DNA of 64,000 nucleotides from Natranaerofaba carboxydovora (GTDB lineage Bacteria; Bacillota; Natranaerobiia; Natranaerobiales; Natranaerofabaceae). Every line of letters begins with the position of its first letter. Within the stretch, counting starts at the first letter, position 1. The stretch spans positions 1,992,501 through 2,056,500 of the forward strand of contig NZ_CP054394.1 in NCBI RefSeq assembly GCF_022539405.1, given 5' to 3'. Under the pieces are notes generated by a model. That model was not told the DNA's origin and ran no database searches. It saw nothing but the letters and a program-made list of their open reading frames with translations. Shown piece after piece: positions 9,528 through 18,485 of this stretch. The translations under genes were made by a program, and so were the position numbers.

Positions 9528-11021
9528 TCAAATACTGAATAGGATAAGATTATCCCCGTCATCTACTATAATTTTATCATCTTTTACAAAAACAATTTCC
9601 ACATCTTTGTCACAGTAAAGTTCATAAATCTTTTCACCATTATCTATAACAAAAATACAATTATTTAAAAATAAACCTTCCCCTGCGACCTCAACCGTTC
9701 TAATCCCTTCGTGACTGTATCGCCCTTCTCCTGTCACAGGATCTATGAGTTCAATTGTTTCATCTTCTTTTAATGATGGTATATAACCAATATTTTTAGC
9801 AATCTCCTTTTTAAGTTCTAATGATATCCCATGCTCTATTTTAGTTTTTCTCTCCCACAACTTTTCTCCATCACCAGGTTTTACAGCTTTTATAGAAGAT
9901 ACTTTGTCTTGATAGTCTTGTGTAAATATAAACGCTTTGTCATCCAAAATAAAACCATCTAACCTATCTTTATTAGAGAACTCAAATTTTGACAGAATAT
10001 CTCCACTTACTTTTTCAACAAACAAAACTTTAGCTTCACCAATATTATAATCTCTATTTTTATTTTCACTTTCACTTTTTTTCTCAATTATCATTAGTGA
10101 CACATCACCAAAATCCCCCCCTTTTTTTTGATCTCTATCAATTATCAAAAACCCTGGATATAAACTATTTAACCTTTTTGTTTTCTCACTAACTCCTTTA
10201 GAAGTTAACTTTCCTTTTCTGTGCCATAGTATCTCTCCATCTTCACCAAGTACTGTTACAAAGTCTAGTTCTAACTCATTAGATACATCCTTTTCAAAAC
10301 TTCTCTCCCATTTTTGTTCTCCAGTTATATTTCTTTTGCCCACCTTATAATATTTTCCCTCGCTATTAGAATAATAGATAGGTTTGTTTGATGAAACATT
10401 ATCACCTATTGCGATAGAACCAAAATTTACTGAAAAAGCATCAAGTAACTCCCCTGTCTCATAGTCATGAACAGAAACTCCCTCACCTCCACGAGAACCC
10501 TTAATAGGACTGTCGCTATCATGATCATCACCGCCATAAAAATTTCCTTTAGCAATTAATTTGTAGTTTGTTTTTAAAAGTTGATAAATTCCTAGAAGGG
10601 GACTATTTCTGGCAATAGGGTGACTCCATAATATTTCGCCTGATGATATCTCAAGCTTAACAAGCGAAGGCTTACCAAAATCCAGAGGCAATACTGCTAT
10701 ATCATCCATTAATAATATCTCTGGTTCTATATGATAATCTTCGACGATGGGGTGAACTCCTTCTATCTCCCAAATTATTTCGCCTGTTTCAAAATTTATT
10801 AAAAATAATCTGTCATCTGAATATGTCAAAAGCCCCTGTGGAGTTAATTCAGCAAAAGAAGAACCTAAAGTATGGTCTTGTTCTAATGGTATTTCCCATA
10901 CTTTATTTGCATCTGTAAGCTTGTTTGTTTCCTGATCAAAGCCCAGGTAGATAGCACTCAAATAAATACCAAAAGTCACTACAAATACTAAAATATACAT
11001 TTTAAAAACTCTATATTTCAA
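9528..11021 (-). CDS. Membrane-anchored PQQ-like beta-propeller protein
   Basis: About 497 residues: one N-terminal membrane helix (residues about 8-27), then a region outside the membrane with repeated blade-like motifs of the PQQ/BamB type, such as FETGEIIWEIEG, ISSGEILWSHP, ITGEQKWERS and GDGEKLWERK. These W-x-x-x repeats at about 40-60 residue spacing indicate a seven- or eight-bladed propeller. No catalytic dehydrogenase residues or extra domain can be assigned, so a scaffold or sensor role is as likely as an enzyme. The ATG at 11027 lies immediately behind the ribosome site AAAGGTGGA with almost no spacing; the TTG two codons later has a 7-base spacing and is the better start. Confidence 0.72.
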   Translation of the reverse strand: MKYRVFKMYILVFVVTFGIYLSAIYLGFDQETNKLTDANKVWEIPLEQDHTLGSSFAELTPQGLLTYSDDRLFLINFETGEIIWEIEGVHPIVEDYHIEPEILLMDDIAVLPLDFGKPSLVKLEISSGEILWSHPIARNSPLLGIYQLLKTNYKLIAKGNFYGGDDHDSDSPIKGSRGGEGVSVHDYETGELLDAFSVNFGSIAIGDNVSSNKPIYYSNSEGKYYKVGKRNITGEQKWERSFEKDVSNELELDFVTVLGEDGEILWHRKGKLTSKGVSEKTKRLNSLYPGFLIIDRDQKKGGDFGDVSLMIIEKKSESENKNRDYNIGEAKVLFVEKVSGDILSKFEFSNKDRLDGFILDDKAFIFTQDYQDKVSSIKAVKPGDGEKLWERKTKIEHGISLELKKEIAKNIGYIPSLKEDETIELIDPVTGEGRYSHEGIRTVEVAGEGLFLNNCIFVIDNGEKIYELYCDKDVEIVFVKDDKIIVDDGDNLILFSI

Positions 11022-11187
11022 ATGCATTCCACCTTTTACTCTTTTTTATTATTATTTTCACTTCTTTTGTGTAATTATTTATAAAAAAATTACATTTTTT
11101 TATCATCAATTTGCAATATTTTATATATATTTTGTTAAGATTAGAATTGTTAAAGGGATAATTATAAATTTTCAAGGAGGGTTTAGC

Positions 11188-11610
11188 TTGATTACAAGAA
11201 AAAAATTAGTTGCTTTGCTTTGTATTTTATTACTTAGCACTGCAGCAATTTTTGTTGGAGTAGGTTGCGGTGAAGAAGAACCTATGGATGATTTAAAGGA
11301 TGAAGAAGAACTACCTGAGGAAGACACAAAAGAAAAACCAGAAGATGCGCCTGATTTAGAGGATCCAGAAGAAGAAAACGACCTTAAAGAAGAAGAGGAA
11401 GATCTTTTTGAAGAGCCAGAAGATGAAAAAGACTTAAAAGAAAAAGAAGATGAACTAGAAGAAGAGCTTAAAGAAAAAGAAGAAAAGCTATTTGAAGAAC
11501 CTGAAGAAGAAGATCTAGAAGAACCAGAAGGAGATCTAAAAGAGCCAGAAGAAGGAGAAAAGAAATTAGACGAAAAACTTGAAAAAGAATTAGAAGAACA
11601 ACTTAATTAA
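11188..11610 (+). CDS. Glu-rich low-complexity lipoprotein
   Basis: A 140-residue secreted protein: positively charged start, a hydrophobic stretch, and a lipobox-like GVGC around residue 27, after which nearly every residue is Glu, Asp, Lys, Leu or Pro. Short acidic blocks (EEPEDEKDLKEKED and relatives) repeat loosely, so it is probably an extended, highly charged filament or coiled coil tethered to the membrane. The lipobox has Gly at -3, which is not ideal, so lipidation is likely rather than certain. The TTG start follows a perfect AAGGAGG. A strong terminator follows immediately, so it is a single-gene unit. No enzymatic domain is visible; ion or metal binding, or a structural wall role in a saline habitat, would be guesses. 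Confidence 0.7.
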   Translation: MITRKKLVALLCILLLSTAAIFVGVGCGEEEPMDDLKDEEELPEEDTKEKPEDAPDLEDPEEENDLKEEEEDLFEEPEDEKDLKEKEDELEEELKEKEEKLFEEPEEEDLEEPEGDLKEPEEGEKKLDEKLEKELEEQLN

Positions 11611-11619
11611 TTTTATTTT

Positions 11620-11655
11620 AAAAGCCCGATTCTATAATTTTGAATCGGGCTTTTA
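11620..11655 (+). terminator. Intrinsic terminator
   Basis: GCCCGATTC (11624-11632) and GAATCGGGC (11642-11650) form a 9-base stem with A-tract and T-tract flanks that extend it by four A·T pairs. It begins 10 bases after the stop of the Glu-rich lipoprotein gene. Confidence 0.85.
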
Positions 11656-11737
11656 AAATATACTCTTCCATGACCTTCATTAAAATAGTACAATAGTAAT
11701 TAAAGGATTTTATAAACTTCAGGGGGTCAAATAACAA

Positions 11738-11920
11738 ATGTGGTCAATACTATTATTTTTATTGATATTTATCTTTGTAGGATGGGCAATAATGGTTACC
11801 TATAGCTTACATAATTTAGATACCAGGGTTAAAAACTTAGAAAATATACTTGAAAATATAAATAATGAAGTACAGAACAAAACAACTAAATCTCAAAACA
11901 ACGATACTACTGAAGAATAA
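11738..11920 (+). CDS. Small single-helix membrane protein with coiled-coil tail
   Basis: A 60-residue protein with one N-terminal membrane helix (residues 3-24), a short heptad-like stretch LDTRVKNLENILENINNEV, and a polar Asn/Thr/Glu-rich tail. A CAGGGGG ribosome-like site lies upstream, but its spacing to the ATG (about 13 bases) is longer than usual. Its stop codon abuts the stop of the convergent gene at 11921 with no gap. No family was recognised. The composition and topology resemble small bitopic membrane proteins seen in many Firmicutes; whether it is translated needs protein or ribosome-profiling evidence. Confidence 0.55.
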   Translation: MWSILLFLLIFIFVGWAIMVTYSLHNLDTRVKNLENILENINNEVQNKTTKSQNNDTTEE

Positions 11921-12274
11921 TTATAATTCTTCCTTTTCTTTTTCTATATTATTTATTTCCCTCAAAATTTGGTTAGGCGCTATTCCTCCGTAAAATCTCA
12001 TCGCCCCACCAACTGCTACGAGAGGAAGTGTATAACCATCTTCCATAAATTCCTTAACATCCGGTATCATTTCATGATCTTCAGTAACAATGTCAATAAA
12101 GGTAACTTCTACTTTTTCTTCGAGTCCTTCTTCAGCAAAAAACACCTCGAGTGCTGATGCTTCCTCGTCCATTGTAGGCACATCACCACATCCTCCTCCA
12201 TCACAACCATCACAACCACTTTCTTCAGGAACTCTACCTTTAATTCCAAAGATTTCAACGCTTATTTTTTCCAA
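11921..12274 (-). CDS. Small thioredoxin-like (YuzD/DUF1462-like?) protein
   Basis: A 117-residue cytosolic protein with a Gly/Cys-rich N-terminal loop (ESGCDGCDGGGCGDVP, residues 19-34) and a C-terminal segment LPLVAVGGAMRFYGGI that looks like the cis-proline and beta-strand end of a thioredoxin fold. The plan, an early CxxC followed by an acidic central helix and a [LP]-V-x-G region, recalls YuzD (DUF1462) proteins, but the Cys loop is richer than I would expect there. A disulfide or metal-binding role is plausible but unproved. The start is TTG, 7 bases after AGGGGTG. The stop touches the stop of the small membrane protein on the other strand. Confidence 0.65.
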   Translation of the reverse strand: MEKISVEIFGIKGRVPEESGCDGCDGGGCGDVPTMDEEASALEVFFAEEGLEEKVEVTFIDIVTEDHEMIPDVKEFMEDGYTLPLVAVGGAMRFYGGIAPNQILREINNIEKEKEEL

Positions 12275-12495
12275 TAACTTTCACCCCTATCTATGAACAA
12301 TTTCAGTAACTAAACATTTATAATTAATACACTATTTATATAATCATAATAGAGTTTTTATGTCAAATAACTATTTTAATTTACTATTTCTTTTTTTATT
12401 AAACCAAAAGAAGGAAATGCCATACATTTTTGTAGAATCAGTAAATAGTTATATTATATGAGAAAGTGTCAAAAAATTACTAGGGGGTGTACTTA

Positions 12496-12747
12496 TTGAA
12501 ACATGAAAATAAAAAGTTTATCCTTGTGTTAACTGTCTTAATTTTATCTGTTATTTTACAATTTTCATTTCAACCATTTGCAGTTAATGCACATTCTTCA
12601 TTATCTTCAGGAGAAGTTATTAATGTAGCTTCAAATCAAGCCACTGATAATGAAGAAGCAAGCGCACTACCAATGTACATTATTCTTGCAGTATTATTTA
12701 TAGGTTCTTTTATTGTTAGGGTGTTATATTATCAAAGTAAAAAATAG
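12496..12747 (+). CDS. Small secreted/membrane protein
   Basis: An 83-residue protein with an N-terminal hydrophobic signal segment ending near VNA-HSS, a short polar stretch, and a second hydrophobic helix near the C-terminus (PMYIILAVLFIGSFIVRVLYY), then a lysine-rich end. It therefore probably crosses the membrane at its C-terminus with about 30 residues exposed outside. The ribosome site is AGGGGG at 12482-12487, and the TTG at 12496 has an 8-base spacing. A GTG at 12487 lies inside the ribosome site itself and is not a realistic start. It is followed 56 bases later by cardiolipin synthase, possibly in one transcript. No family recognised. Confidence 0.6.
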   Translation: MKHENKKFILVLTVLILSVILQFSFQPFAVNAHSSLSSGEVINVASNQATDNEEASALPMYIILAVLFIGSFIVRVLYYQSKK

Positions 12748-12803
12748 TAATATAAATAACATCAAGCAATATTTAAATATTTCATTTTGAGGGAGCAGTC
12801 AAC

Positions 12804-14219
12804 ATGAGTATATTAAGTTTAGTTCTGTCCGGTATTATAATCTTAAATATAGTTTTTATATTTTTTCTAATTTTCTTTGATAGAAAAGATCCTGCCTCAA
12901 CCTGGGCTTGGATATTAATTTTGAGCCTCTTGCCAGTTGTAGGCTTTATCCTTTATTTACTCCTTGGATTAACTCCTAGGAAAAAACGAATTTTCACAAG
13001 AAAAGCTAGGCAGGATAGAATCAAAAAGCACGACTTAATAAAAGGAACGCCTGATTATGAGGTATGGGAAGTTCCTGAAGAAGACCTAAACAAAGTAATA
13101 CAGATTGATTTCGCCCATGAACAGATAGTATACTCAAAAAACAACCATATAGACATTTTTGTCAGTGGAAATAAAAAGTTTCGTTCTCTATTCAAAGATA
13201 TTAGAGAAGCAAAACATCACATTCATATAAGCTATTATATTATTAGAAATGATAAACTAAGCAGAAGACTTCTTAAAGTTTTGACTGACAAAGCAAGAGA
13301 AGGGGTAAAAGTAAGGATTTTATATGATAGCATAGGGGCAAGACAACTCCCCAAAGATTTTTTTAATGTCTTCAAACTAGCAGGAGGCCAAGTCGCCCGC
13401 TTTTTCCCTTCCTATTTGGATATAAATAACAGAAACCACAGAAAAATAGTTGTTATTGATGGCAAAATAGGGTATACAGGCGGGTTTAATATCGGAAAAG
13501 AATACATTAGTCTAGACAAAACCTTTGGCTTTTGGAGAGATACTCACATAAAAATAACCGGAGAAGCAGCCAAATCCCTGCAAGAAAGATTTTTACTCGA
13601 TTGGAATTTTGCTTCTAACGAAGATTTAATATCGCATGAATTATATTATCCATCCTTACCATATTACGGCAGATCCGGTGTACAAATCGTAGCAAGCGGG
13701 CCTGATAGCTCCTGGGAAGAAGTCAAAGCATTTTTCTTAAAAATGATCTACATGGCCAAGGAGTCTATATATATTCAAACCCCGTATTTCGTTCCTGACG
13801 AAAGCCTTTTAGAAGCTTTGAAGATCGCTTCTATCTCAGGTGTAGATGTTAGAATAATGGTTCCAAATAAACCAGATCATATGTTTGTATACCCAGCCAA
13901 TCACTGTTACGGTGGATTGATGCTCGAAGTTGGTGCCAAATGGTACATGTATGAAAATGGTTTTTTGCACAGCAAAATGATTATAGTGGACGGCAAAATT
14001 GCTTCTGTAGGAACCTCCAATATGGACGTTAGAAGTTTTAAGTTAAATTTCGAAATTAATGCTTTTATATACGATCCTTTAGTTGCCATAAAACTAAGAA
14101 GAATCTTTATGAAAGATTTAAAATATTCAAGAGAAATAACTAAAGAATTTTATGACAAAAGAGGCATTGCTATGAAAGCTAAAGAGTCAATTGCTCATCT
14201 TATATCTCCAATACTCTAA
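12804..14219 (+). CDS. cls: Cardiolipin synthase
   Basis: A 471-residue membrane enzyme that joins two phosphatidylglycerol molecules into cardiolipin and glycerol. Two N-terminal hydrophobic helices (residues 3-22 and 33-53, with the common DPASTWAWILIL signature) anchor it. Two phospholipase D HKD motifs follow: HRKIVVIDG near residue 212, with GGFNIG after it, and HSKMIIVDG near residue 391, with GTSNMD after it. Length and architecture are typical of bacterial ClsA-type enzymes. The ribosome site GAGGGAG precedes the ATG by 9 bases. Cardiolipin enrichment is a common response to salt, which fits the acidic secreted proteome here, but regulation is not visible. Its end meets a convergent signalling gene with only 6 bases between stops. 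Confidence 0.93.
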   Translation: MSILSLVLSGIIILNIVFIFFLIFFDRKDPASTWAWILILSLLPVVGFILYLLLGLTPRKKRIFTRKARQDRIKKHDLIKGTPDYEVWEVPEEDLNKVIQIDFAHEQIVYSKNNHIDIFVSGNKKFRSLFKDIREAKHHIHISYYIIRNDKLSRRLLKVLTDKAREGVKVRILYDSIGARQLPKDFFNVFKLAGGQVARFFPSYLDINNRNHRKIVVIDGKIGYTGGFNIGKEYISLDKTFGFWRDTHIKITGEAAKSLQERFLLDWNFASNEDLISHELYYPSLPYYGRSGVQIVASGPDSSWEEVKAFFLKMIYMAKESIYIQTPYFVPDESLLEALKIASISGVDVRIMVPNKPDHMFVYPANHCYGGLMLEVGAKWYMYENGFLHSKMIIVDGKIASVGTSNMDVRSFKLNFEINAFIYDPLVAIKLRRIFMKDLKYSREITKEFYDKRGIAMKAKESIAHLISPIL

Positions 14220-14225
14220 AATACT

Positions 14226-16010
14226 CTAAAGTATATTAATCTCATCTTTCTTCATCAGTTTAACAAACACCTTTGCTAGTTCAGGATCAAATTGGCTCCC
14301 AGCACATTTTGATATTTCGTTTAATGCTTCTTTGTTTGAAATGGCCTTTTTGTATGATCTATCATTAGTCATAACATCGTAGGCATCTACTATAGATATG
14401 ATTCTTGACAAATAGGGTATCTCTTTTTCTTTCAAACCACGGGGATAACCTTTACCATCCCAACGCTCATGGTGGGATAATATTTCCTCTGCAACATGAG
14501 CAAGGTTCTCTGTAGACCGTGTTATGCGCCATCCAATTTCCGGGTGTTCCTTTATTTTTTCCCACTCTTCATCAGTTAATTTGCCAGGCTTTTTTAATAT
14601 ACTTTCTGATATTACTACTTTTCCTATATCATGTAATGTTGCAATCAAAGATAGTCTTTCAAGTTCAACCTCAGCTAAACCCAATTCCTCTCCAAAATGA
14701 AAGCTAATACTCGTCATTCTTAAAGCATGTTTTTCAGTCTCATCACTTTTGTTTCTCAAATTTTTAAGTAAAGCCTGAATAATATCTTTTTTGACACTAT
14801 CATTTTCCTCAAATTTATTTTTATACATTTTATCTTCTGCTTCTTTAAACACATCATCAAAGGGTTTACTTGAGGTTGATTTGACTGCATAACCTATGGC
14901 CACTCTTACAGGAACAGTTTCAACTATAGATTTACTTGCAGCATCCTTAATTTTTCTTGTGACTTTCTCCACATATTTTTCATCTGAGTTTGGAAAAAGC
15001 AATACAAATTCATCCCCTCCCCAGCGGATAATAGCTCCGGCATCGTCACAGGCATTTGTAAGTATTTTAGCCACACATATTAACAAGTTATCTCCAGCCT
15101 GATGCCCAAAGGTATCATTAACCAACTTGAGCCCATTAACATCAATAACTACTACACTCAGCGGAAAATTCTCTTCCACATCAATACGCTTTATTTCTTC
15201 CTCTAAGTAAGCACGATTATGAAGGTTTGTCAAAGTATCATGATAGCTTAAATGTGCCATTTTTTCTTCCTGTTTCTTTTTTTCAGTTATATCAGATATT
15301 ATTGTAAGGATTGATAACTTGCCCTGATAATGTATAGTAAAAAGACTTACCTCTATCCATTTAACTGCTTTTTTTGTTTTTATCTGAAATTCAAAGCTTT
15401 CGGGTTTTTCTACTTCATATAAGAGGGAAGGGTTATTAATAATCTCCTTTATTTGATGCTGTTTTATTTGGTCAGAACCTGAATCGGATATGAGATTCAT
15501 AAAAGGTTTATCGGTAATTTTTTCTCTATTTTTATTAAATATCACAGCCATAGATAGATTAGAATAAGCCACGTACCCATCCTGAATTATACATATACCA
15601 GCAGAACTATTTTGAGACAGCGTCTGGTAACGTTTTTCTGATTCAAGAGATAACTCCCTTATCTTGAATAGATTTTTTAGCCTTATTTCAAGCTCCTGCT
15701 TTTTTATAGGTATATTAATGAATTCATCTATCTGCTCTAATATGTCATCAGTCAGATGATTTTTTTCTTCATTAGATACCAATATTAGAACAGGCATAAA
15801 TATAGGATTTGCCTTACTTTTCATCTCTCTTATTTGCCCTTGATTATTAATAAAACCTATATAATCAGATATAATTAAATCAACCTTTTGATCCTTCAGA
15901 GACTTGTTTTCTTCAGGCATAATAACTTCATAATTTTTTTCTTTTTCCAAAAAGTCTTTTAAAATATTTTGATTTTGTCTATGATTCAATATTAATATTA
16001 TCCTTTTCAT
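14226..16010 (-). CDS. REC-PAS-GGDEF-HD-GYP cyclic-di-GMP signalling protein
   Basis: A 594-residue cytosolic regulator with four domains in order. First is a receiver-like domain (residues 1-115; a possible phospho-acceptor in LIISDYIG, lysine in NIPIKK, but weak acidic pocket). Next is a PAS domain (about 125-245), then a GGDEF domain with intact RWGGDEF (near 340-345), then an HD-GYP domain with HDIGKV and HHERWDGKGYPRGL. GGDEF makes cyclic-di-GMP and HD-GYP degrades it, so the protein could do either or switch between them. It lies 16 bases downstream of the KaiC-like gene in the same direction, so the two are an operon. A close relative lacking the receiver domain lies at 47438-49612. 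Confidence 0.88.
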   Translation of the reverse strand: MKRIILILNHRQNQNILKDFLEKEKNYEVIMPEENKSLKDQKVDLIISDYIGFINNQGQIREMKSKANPIFMPVLILVSNEEKNHLTDDILEQIDEFINIPIKKQELEIRLKNLFKIRELSLESEKRYQTLSQNSSAGICIIQDGYVAYSNLSMAVIFNKNREKITDKPFMNLISDSGSDQIKQHQIKEIINNPSLLYEVEKPESFEFQIKTKKAVKWIEVSLFTIHYQGKLSILTIISDITEKKKQEEKMAHLSYHDTLTNLHNRAYLEEEIKRIDVEENFPLSVVVIDVNGLKLVNDTFGHQAGDNLLICVAKILTNACDDAGAIIRWGGDEFVLLFPNSDEKYVEKVTRKIKDAASKSIVETVPVRVAIGYAVKSTSSKPFDDVFKEAEDKMYKNKFEENDSVKKDIIQALLKNLRNKSDETEKHALRMTSISFHFGEELGLAEVELERLSLIATLHDIGKVVISESILKKPGKLTDEEWEKIKEHPEIGWRITRSTENLAHVAEEILSHHERWDGKGYPRGLKEKEIPYLSRIISIVDAYDVMTNDRSYKKAISNKEALNEISKCAGSQFDPELAKVFVKLMKKDEINIL

Positions 16011-16026
16011 TATTTATCAACCTTTC

Positions 16027-17505
16027 TCAGTAGTCCCCATCTTTGTGATCAATTTTATCCTCAACAAACTCTAGATTACCAGTCAGCATCCCCTGTATTT
16101 TCGAGAGTGGTGTTCCTACTTTCAAACCATATTTGGTTATATCAAGTTCTCTTAAATTCTTTTCAAAGTCACCCATTCTTTTCTTGAGTATTCCTATAGC
16201 TTTTCTTAATTCACCTTTTATTTCAAGATAGCGAAGAAAAATTATATTATCTGCAATATGACTTATACCATATTCAGAAACTTTTAGATCACCTGTAATA
16301 TTATGAACTTCATTAGTCAAAATCAAAGTAACTCCCATATTTTTCAAGTATGCAGATAAAGAATGAAGATGTCTAAGCATTTTTTTGTCCCCACCTTCAT
16401 CTGCTCCAAAGGAAACCAGATATCCTGAAATACCATCAAGCATCACAATATCAGCCCCTGTCCCCTCCACTCTATTTCTTACAAGATATGAGAATTCATC
16501 AGGAGTATAGTCAAGAGGATTTATTTTGTCAATAAACAGTTTTTCCTTCTCTATCATCTTTCTAATTGGTATATTTATTGCTTCACATCTGTTTATTAAA
16601 GACTCTTGATTTTCTTCAAAGGTATATATCACTGAACATTCGCCTCTACCAGAAGCTTCTTTCAAAAATTGAGTTCCTAAAGTTGTTTTACCAACACCTG
16701 TAGGCCCACTAATTAAAGTAGTGGTTCCTTTTTCAACCCCTCCACCCAACAGCTCATCTAGTTCAGGTATCCCTGAAGAAATAGTTTCGAAGGTAAAATC
16801 TTTCACGCTTTCTCTTGGATCTAATTTTGGAAATATTATCATTCCATCCCCTTTAAGTCTAAAAGAATGTGACCCATATTGAAAATCAGAACCTCTAAAT
16901 TTGACAACCCTTATACCTCGCTCTTCCCCACTAAATTCAAGATCAATAACTCCATCTGACATAAACTGCAAATCATCATCATTAACAGCATTACTTGCCT
17001 CCGACAACATTAACATTGTGCCACCCTTACCTGTAGCAAGCTTTATTAAAGATACAATCTGCTTTCTAAACTGATACACATCCGGAGATACAAATCTAAG
17101 TTGAGTTATACCATCTATAAGTATCCTATTTGGATTTACTGCATTTATTTTTTCGGATATCTTTTGCAGTATAGGTAAGTTTTCTACTTCATCTGAACTA
17201 AATATATTATAACTCATATCATCACCTGCAAAATCCGACGATGGGGTTAAATCAAGAAAATTTATGTTATCCATGTCAAGACCTTTCTTAACGCCGTCAC
17301 CACGTATTTTACTCTCTGGTTCTGACAAAGTAATAAATAACGTATTTTCACCATTAGAGGCCCCATCATACAAAAATTGAAGCCCTAGAGTGGTTTTTCC
17401 CGTTCCGGGCCCCCCTCTTACTAAATAAGCACTTTCTGAAATAAATCCGCCTTTTAATACTTGATCAAGACCTGCCACACCACTAGGAATTCTAGTTTCA
17501 CTCAT
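16027..17505 (-). CDS. Double-domain KaiC/RadA-like ATPase
   Basis: A 492-residue protein made of two tandem KaiC (RecA-fold) domains. The first has Walker A GGPGTGKTT at residues 31-39 and a following SEPE in place of the usual EE pair. The second has GPTGVGKTT near 266-275 and an EENQE that keeps the catalytic glutamates. Each domain also shows a Walker B-like hydrophobic strand ending in DG (RILIDGI and VMLDGISG). Cyanobacterial KaiC is a clock ATPase, but no kaiA or kaiB is present. In other bacteria such proteins partner with sensor enzymes, and the operon with a cyclic-di-GMP protein supports a signalling role. The start ATG follows GGAGGGA. The 245 bases upstream hold no recognised element. 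Confidence 0.85.
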   Translation of the reverse strand: MSETRIPSGVAGLDQVLKGGFISESAYLVRGGPGTGKTTLGLQFLYDGASNGENTLFITLSEPESKIRGDGVKKGLDMDNINFLDLTPSSDFAGDDMSYNIFSSDEVENLPILQKISEKINAVNPNRILIDGITQLRFVSPDVYQFRKQIVSLIKLATGKGGTMLMLSEASNAVNDDDLQFMSDGVIDLEFSGEERGIRVVKFRGSDFQYGSHSFRLKGDGMIIFPKLDPRESVKDFTFETISSGIPELDELLGGGVEKGTTTLISGPTGVGKTTLGTQFLKEASGRGECSVIYTFEENQESLINRCEAINIPIRKMIEKEKLFIDKINPLDYTPDEFSYLVRNRVEGTGADIVMLDGISGYLVSFGADEGGDKKMLRHLHSLSAYLKNMGVTLILTNEVHNITGDLKVSEYGISHIADNIIFLRYLEIKGELRKAIGILKKRMGDFEKNLRELDITKYGLKVGTPLSKIQGMLTGNLEFVEDKIDHKDGDY

Positions 17506-17752
17506 GTATTTCCCTCCTTGTCCACTAAGAGCAAAATGTTAATTAAGTAACTTTGCTATCTAATCAAGTCTTTGCACAAGAATCAATATATTTATATTAA
17601 TATTATATAATTAAAAGTTATATAATAAAATCTTAATTTCCTCTTTTATTTTACTAAAAGTTAAAATTTCTACCTTTTAGAAGGAATTCCAACATTATTC
17701 ATTGTATTTAAATATAAAGAATAAAATTTTAGGAAAAATAGGAGTGAAAAAT

Positions 17753-18088
17753 ATGACAGATGATAACCAAAATTCAAATAACAATACTTCTAATAACGAA
17801 GACGCCCCACAAAAAGAAATAGTTAGAGAAGTAGTCGTGGAAAAAAGAGAAGACAACTCTCTCGGAATAGTCGCCCTTGTCACCGGTATACTGGCCCTTG
17901 TAACCTCTTTTTGCTGTCCATTTATCGACATTATACTGGCAATAATAGCGATAGTAACAGGTATAATAGCGCACAAAAATGATCAGCAGTACGGCCTAGC
18001 TGGAATTATCCTTGGAGCTGTTGCAATCTTGATATGGTTCTTAGCAATAGTAGGAGTGGGTTTTATTGCAATCCTTGAAGGGCTATAA
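17753..18088 (+). CDS. DUF4190-like small membrane protein
   Basis: A 111-residue protein: an Asn/Asp-rich polar N-terminus (residues 1-38), then two or three membrane helices of the DUF4190 type (LGIVALVTGILALVTSFCCPF, ILAIIAIVTGIIAHK, and a longer final helix around GAVAILIWFLAIVGVG). The family is common in Gram-positive bacteria and has no assigned biochemical role. The ATG at 17753 follows TAGGAGTG with 7-8 bases spacing; an in-frame ATG-like extension upstream has no ribosome site. Its end overlaps the start of the DUF2752 gene by about 20 bases, indicating translational coupling, so the two membrane proteins may work together. Confidence 0.78.
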   Translation: MTDDNQNSNNNTSNNEDAPQKEIVREVVVEKREDNSLGIVALVTGILALVTSFCCPFIDIILAIIAIVTGIIAHKNDQQYGLAGIILGAVAILIWFLAIVGVGFIAILEGL

Positions 18089-18485
18089 AGATATAAAACT
18101 AAAAAATTTAAATCTAGTCAGAGTTTTAGAGTTTTTTCTTGTATTTTTGTTTTTCACTATGTTTATCATTGCGGTATTATACGTAACTAATACAATGACT
18201 TTTCCCTGGTATGACACATGTAATATAAGAAGCAGTACAGGGTTATTATGTCCAACCTGCGGCGGGACTACTGCTACTGCAGCCTTGTTAAATGGAGACC
18301 TCTTACAAGCACTAAAGAGTAATTTTTTTGTAATATTATCATATCCTGTACTAATGTATTATGGTTTCAAAAGCACTTACTATGTCTTATCGGGAGATAC
18401 TCTTGCTAATCTGAGAATAAACACAAAGTTTATCTTTTTCTGGATAGCTCTGATGGTGATTTTTACTGTTTTTCGAAATATATAG
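18066..18485 (+). CDS. DUF2752 membrane protein
   Basis: A 139-residue protein recognised as DUF2752 by the CPTCGGTTATAALLNGD motif (residues 62-78) between two membrane helices, followed by one or two more hydrophobic helices. The CPxCG pattern may bind a metal or form a disulfide; the family role is unknown. The start is taken as TTG at 18066, about 9 bases after AGGAGTG, which places the start inside the last codons of the DUF4190 gene. Start choice is less certain than usual, since a second TTG in frame lies at 18075. Immediately after the stop lies a short remnant of the inverted-repeat element described at 18485. Confidence 0.72.
   Translation: MQSLKGYKDIKLKNLNLVRVLEFFLVFLFFTMFIIAVLYVTNTMTFPWYDTCNIRSSTGLLCPTCGGTTATAALLNGDLLQALKSNFFVILSYPVLMYYGFKSTYYVLSGDTLANLRINTKFIFFWIALMVIFTVFRNI

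Noticed and set aside
16027-17505. Circadian clock KaiC
   Set aside because: No kaiA or kaiB is adjacent, and the partner is a cyclic-di-GMP protein.
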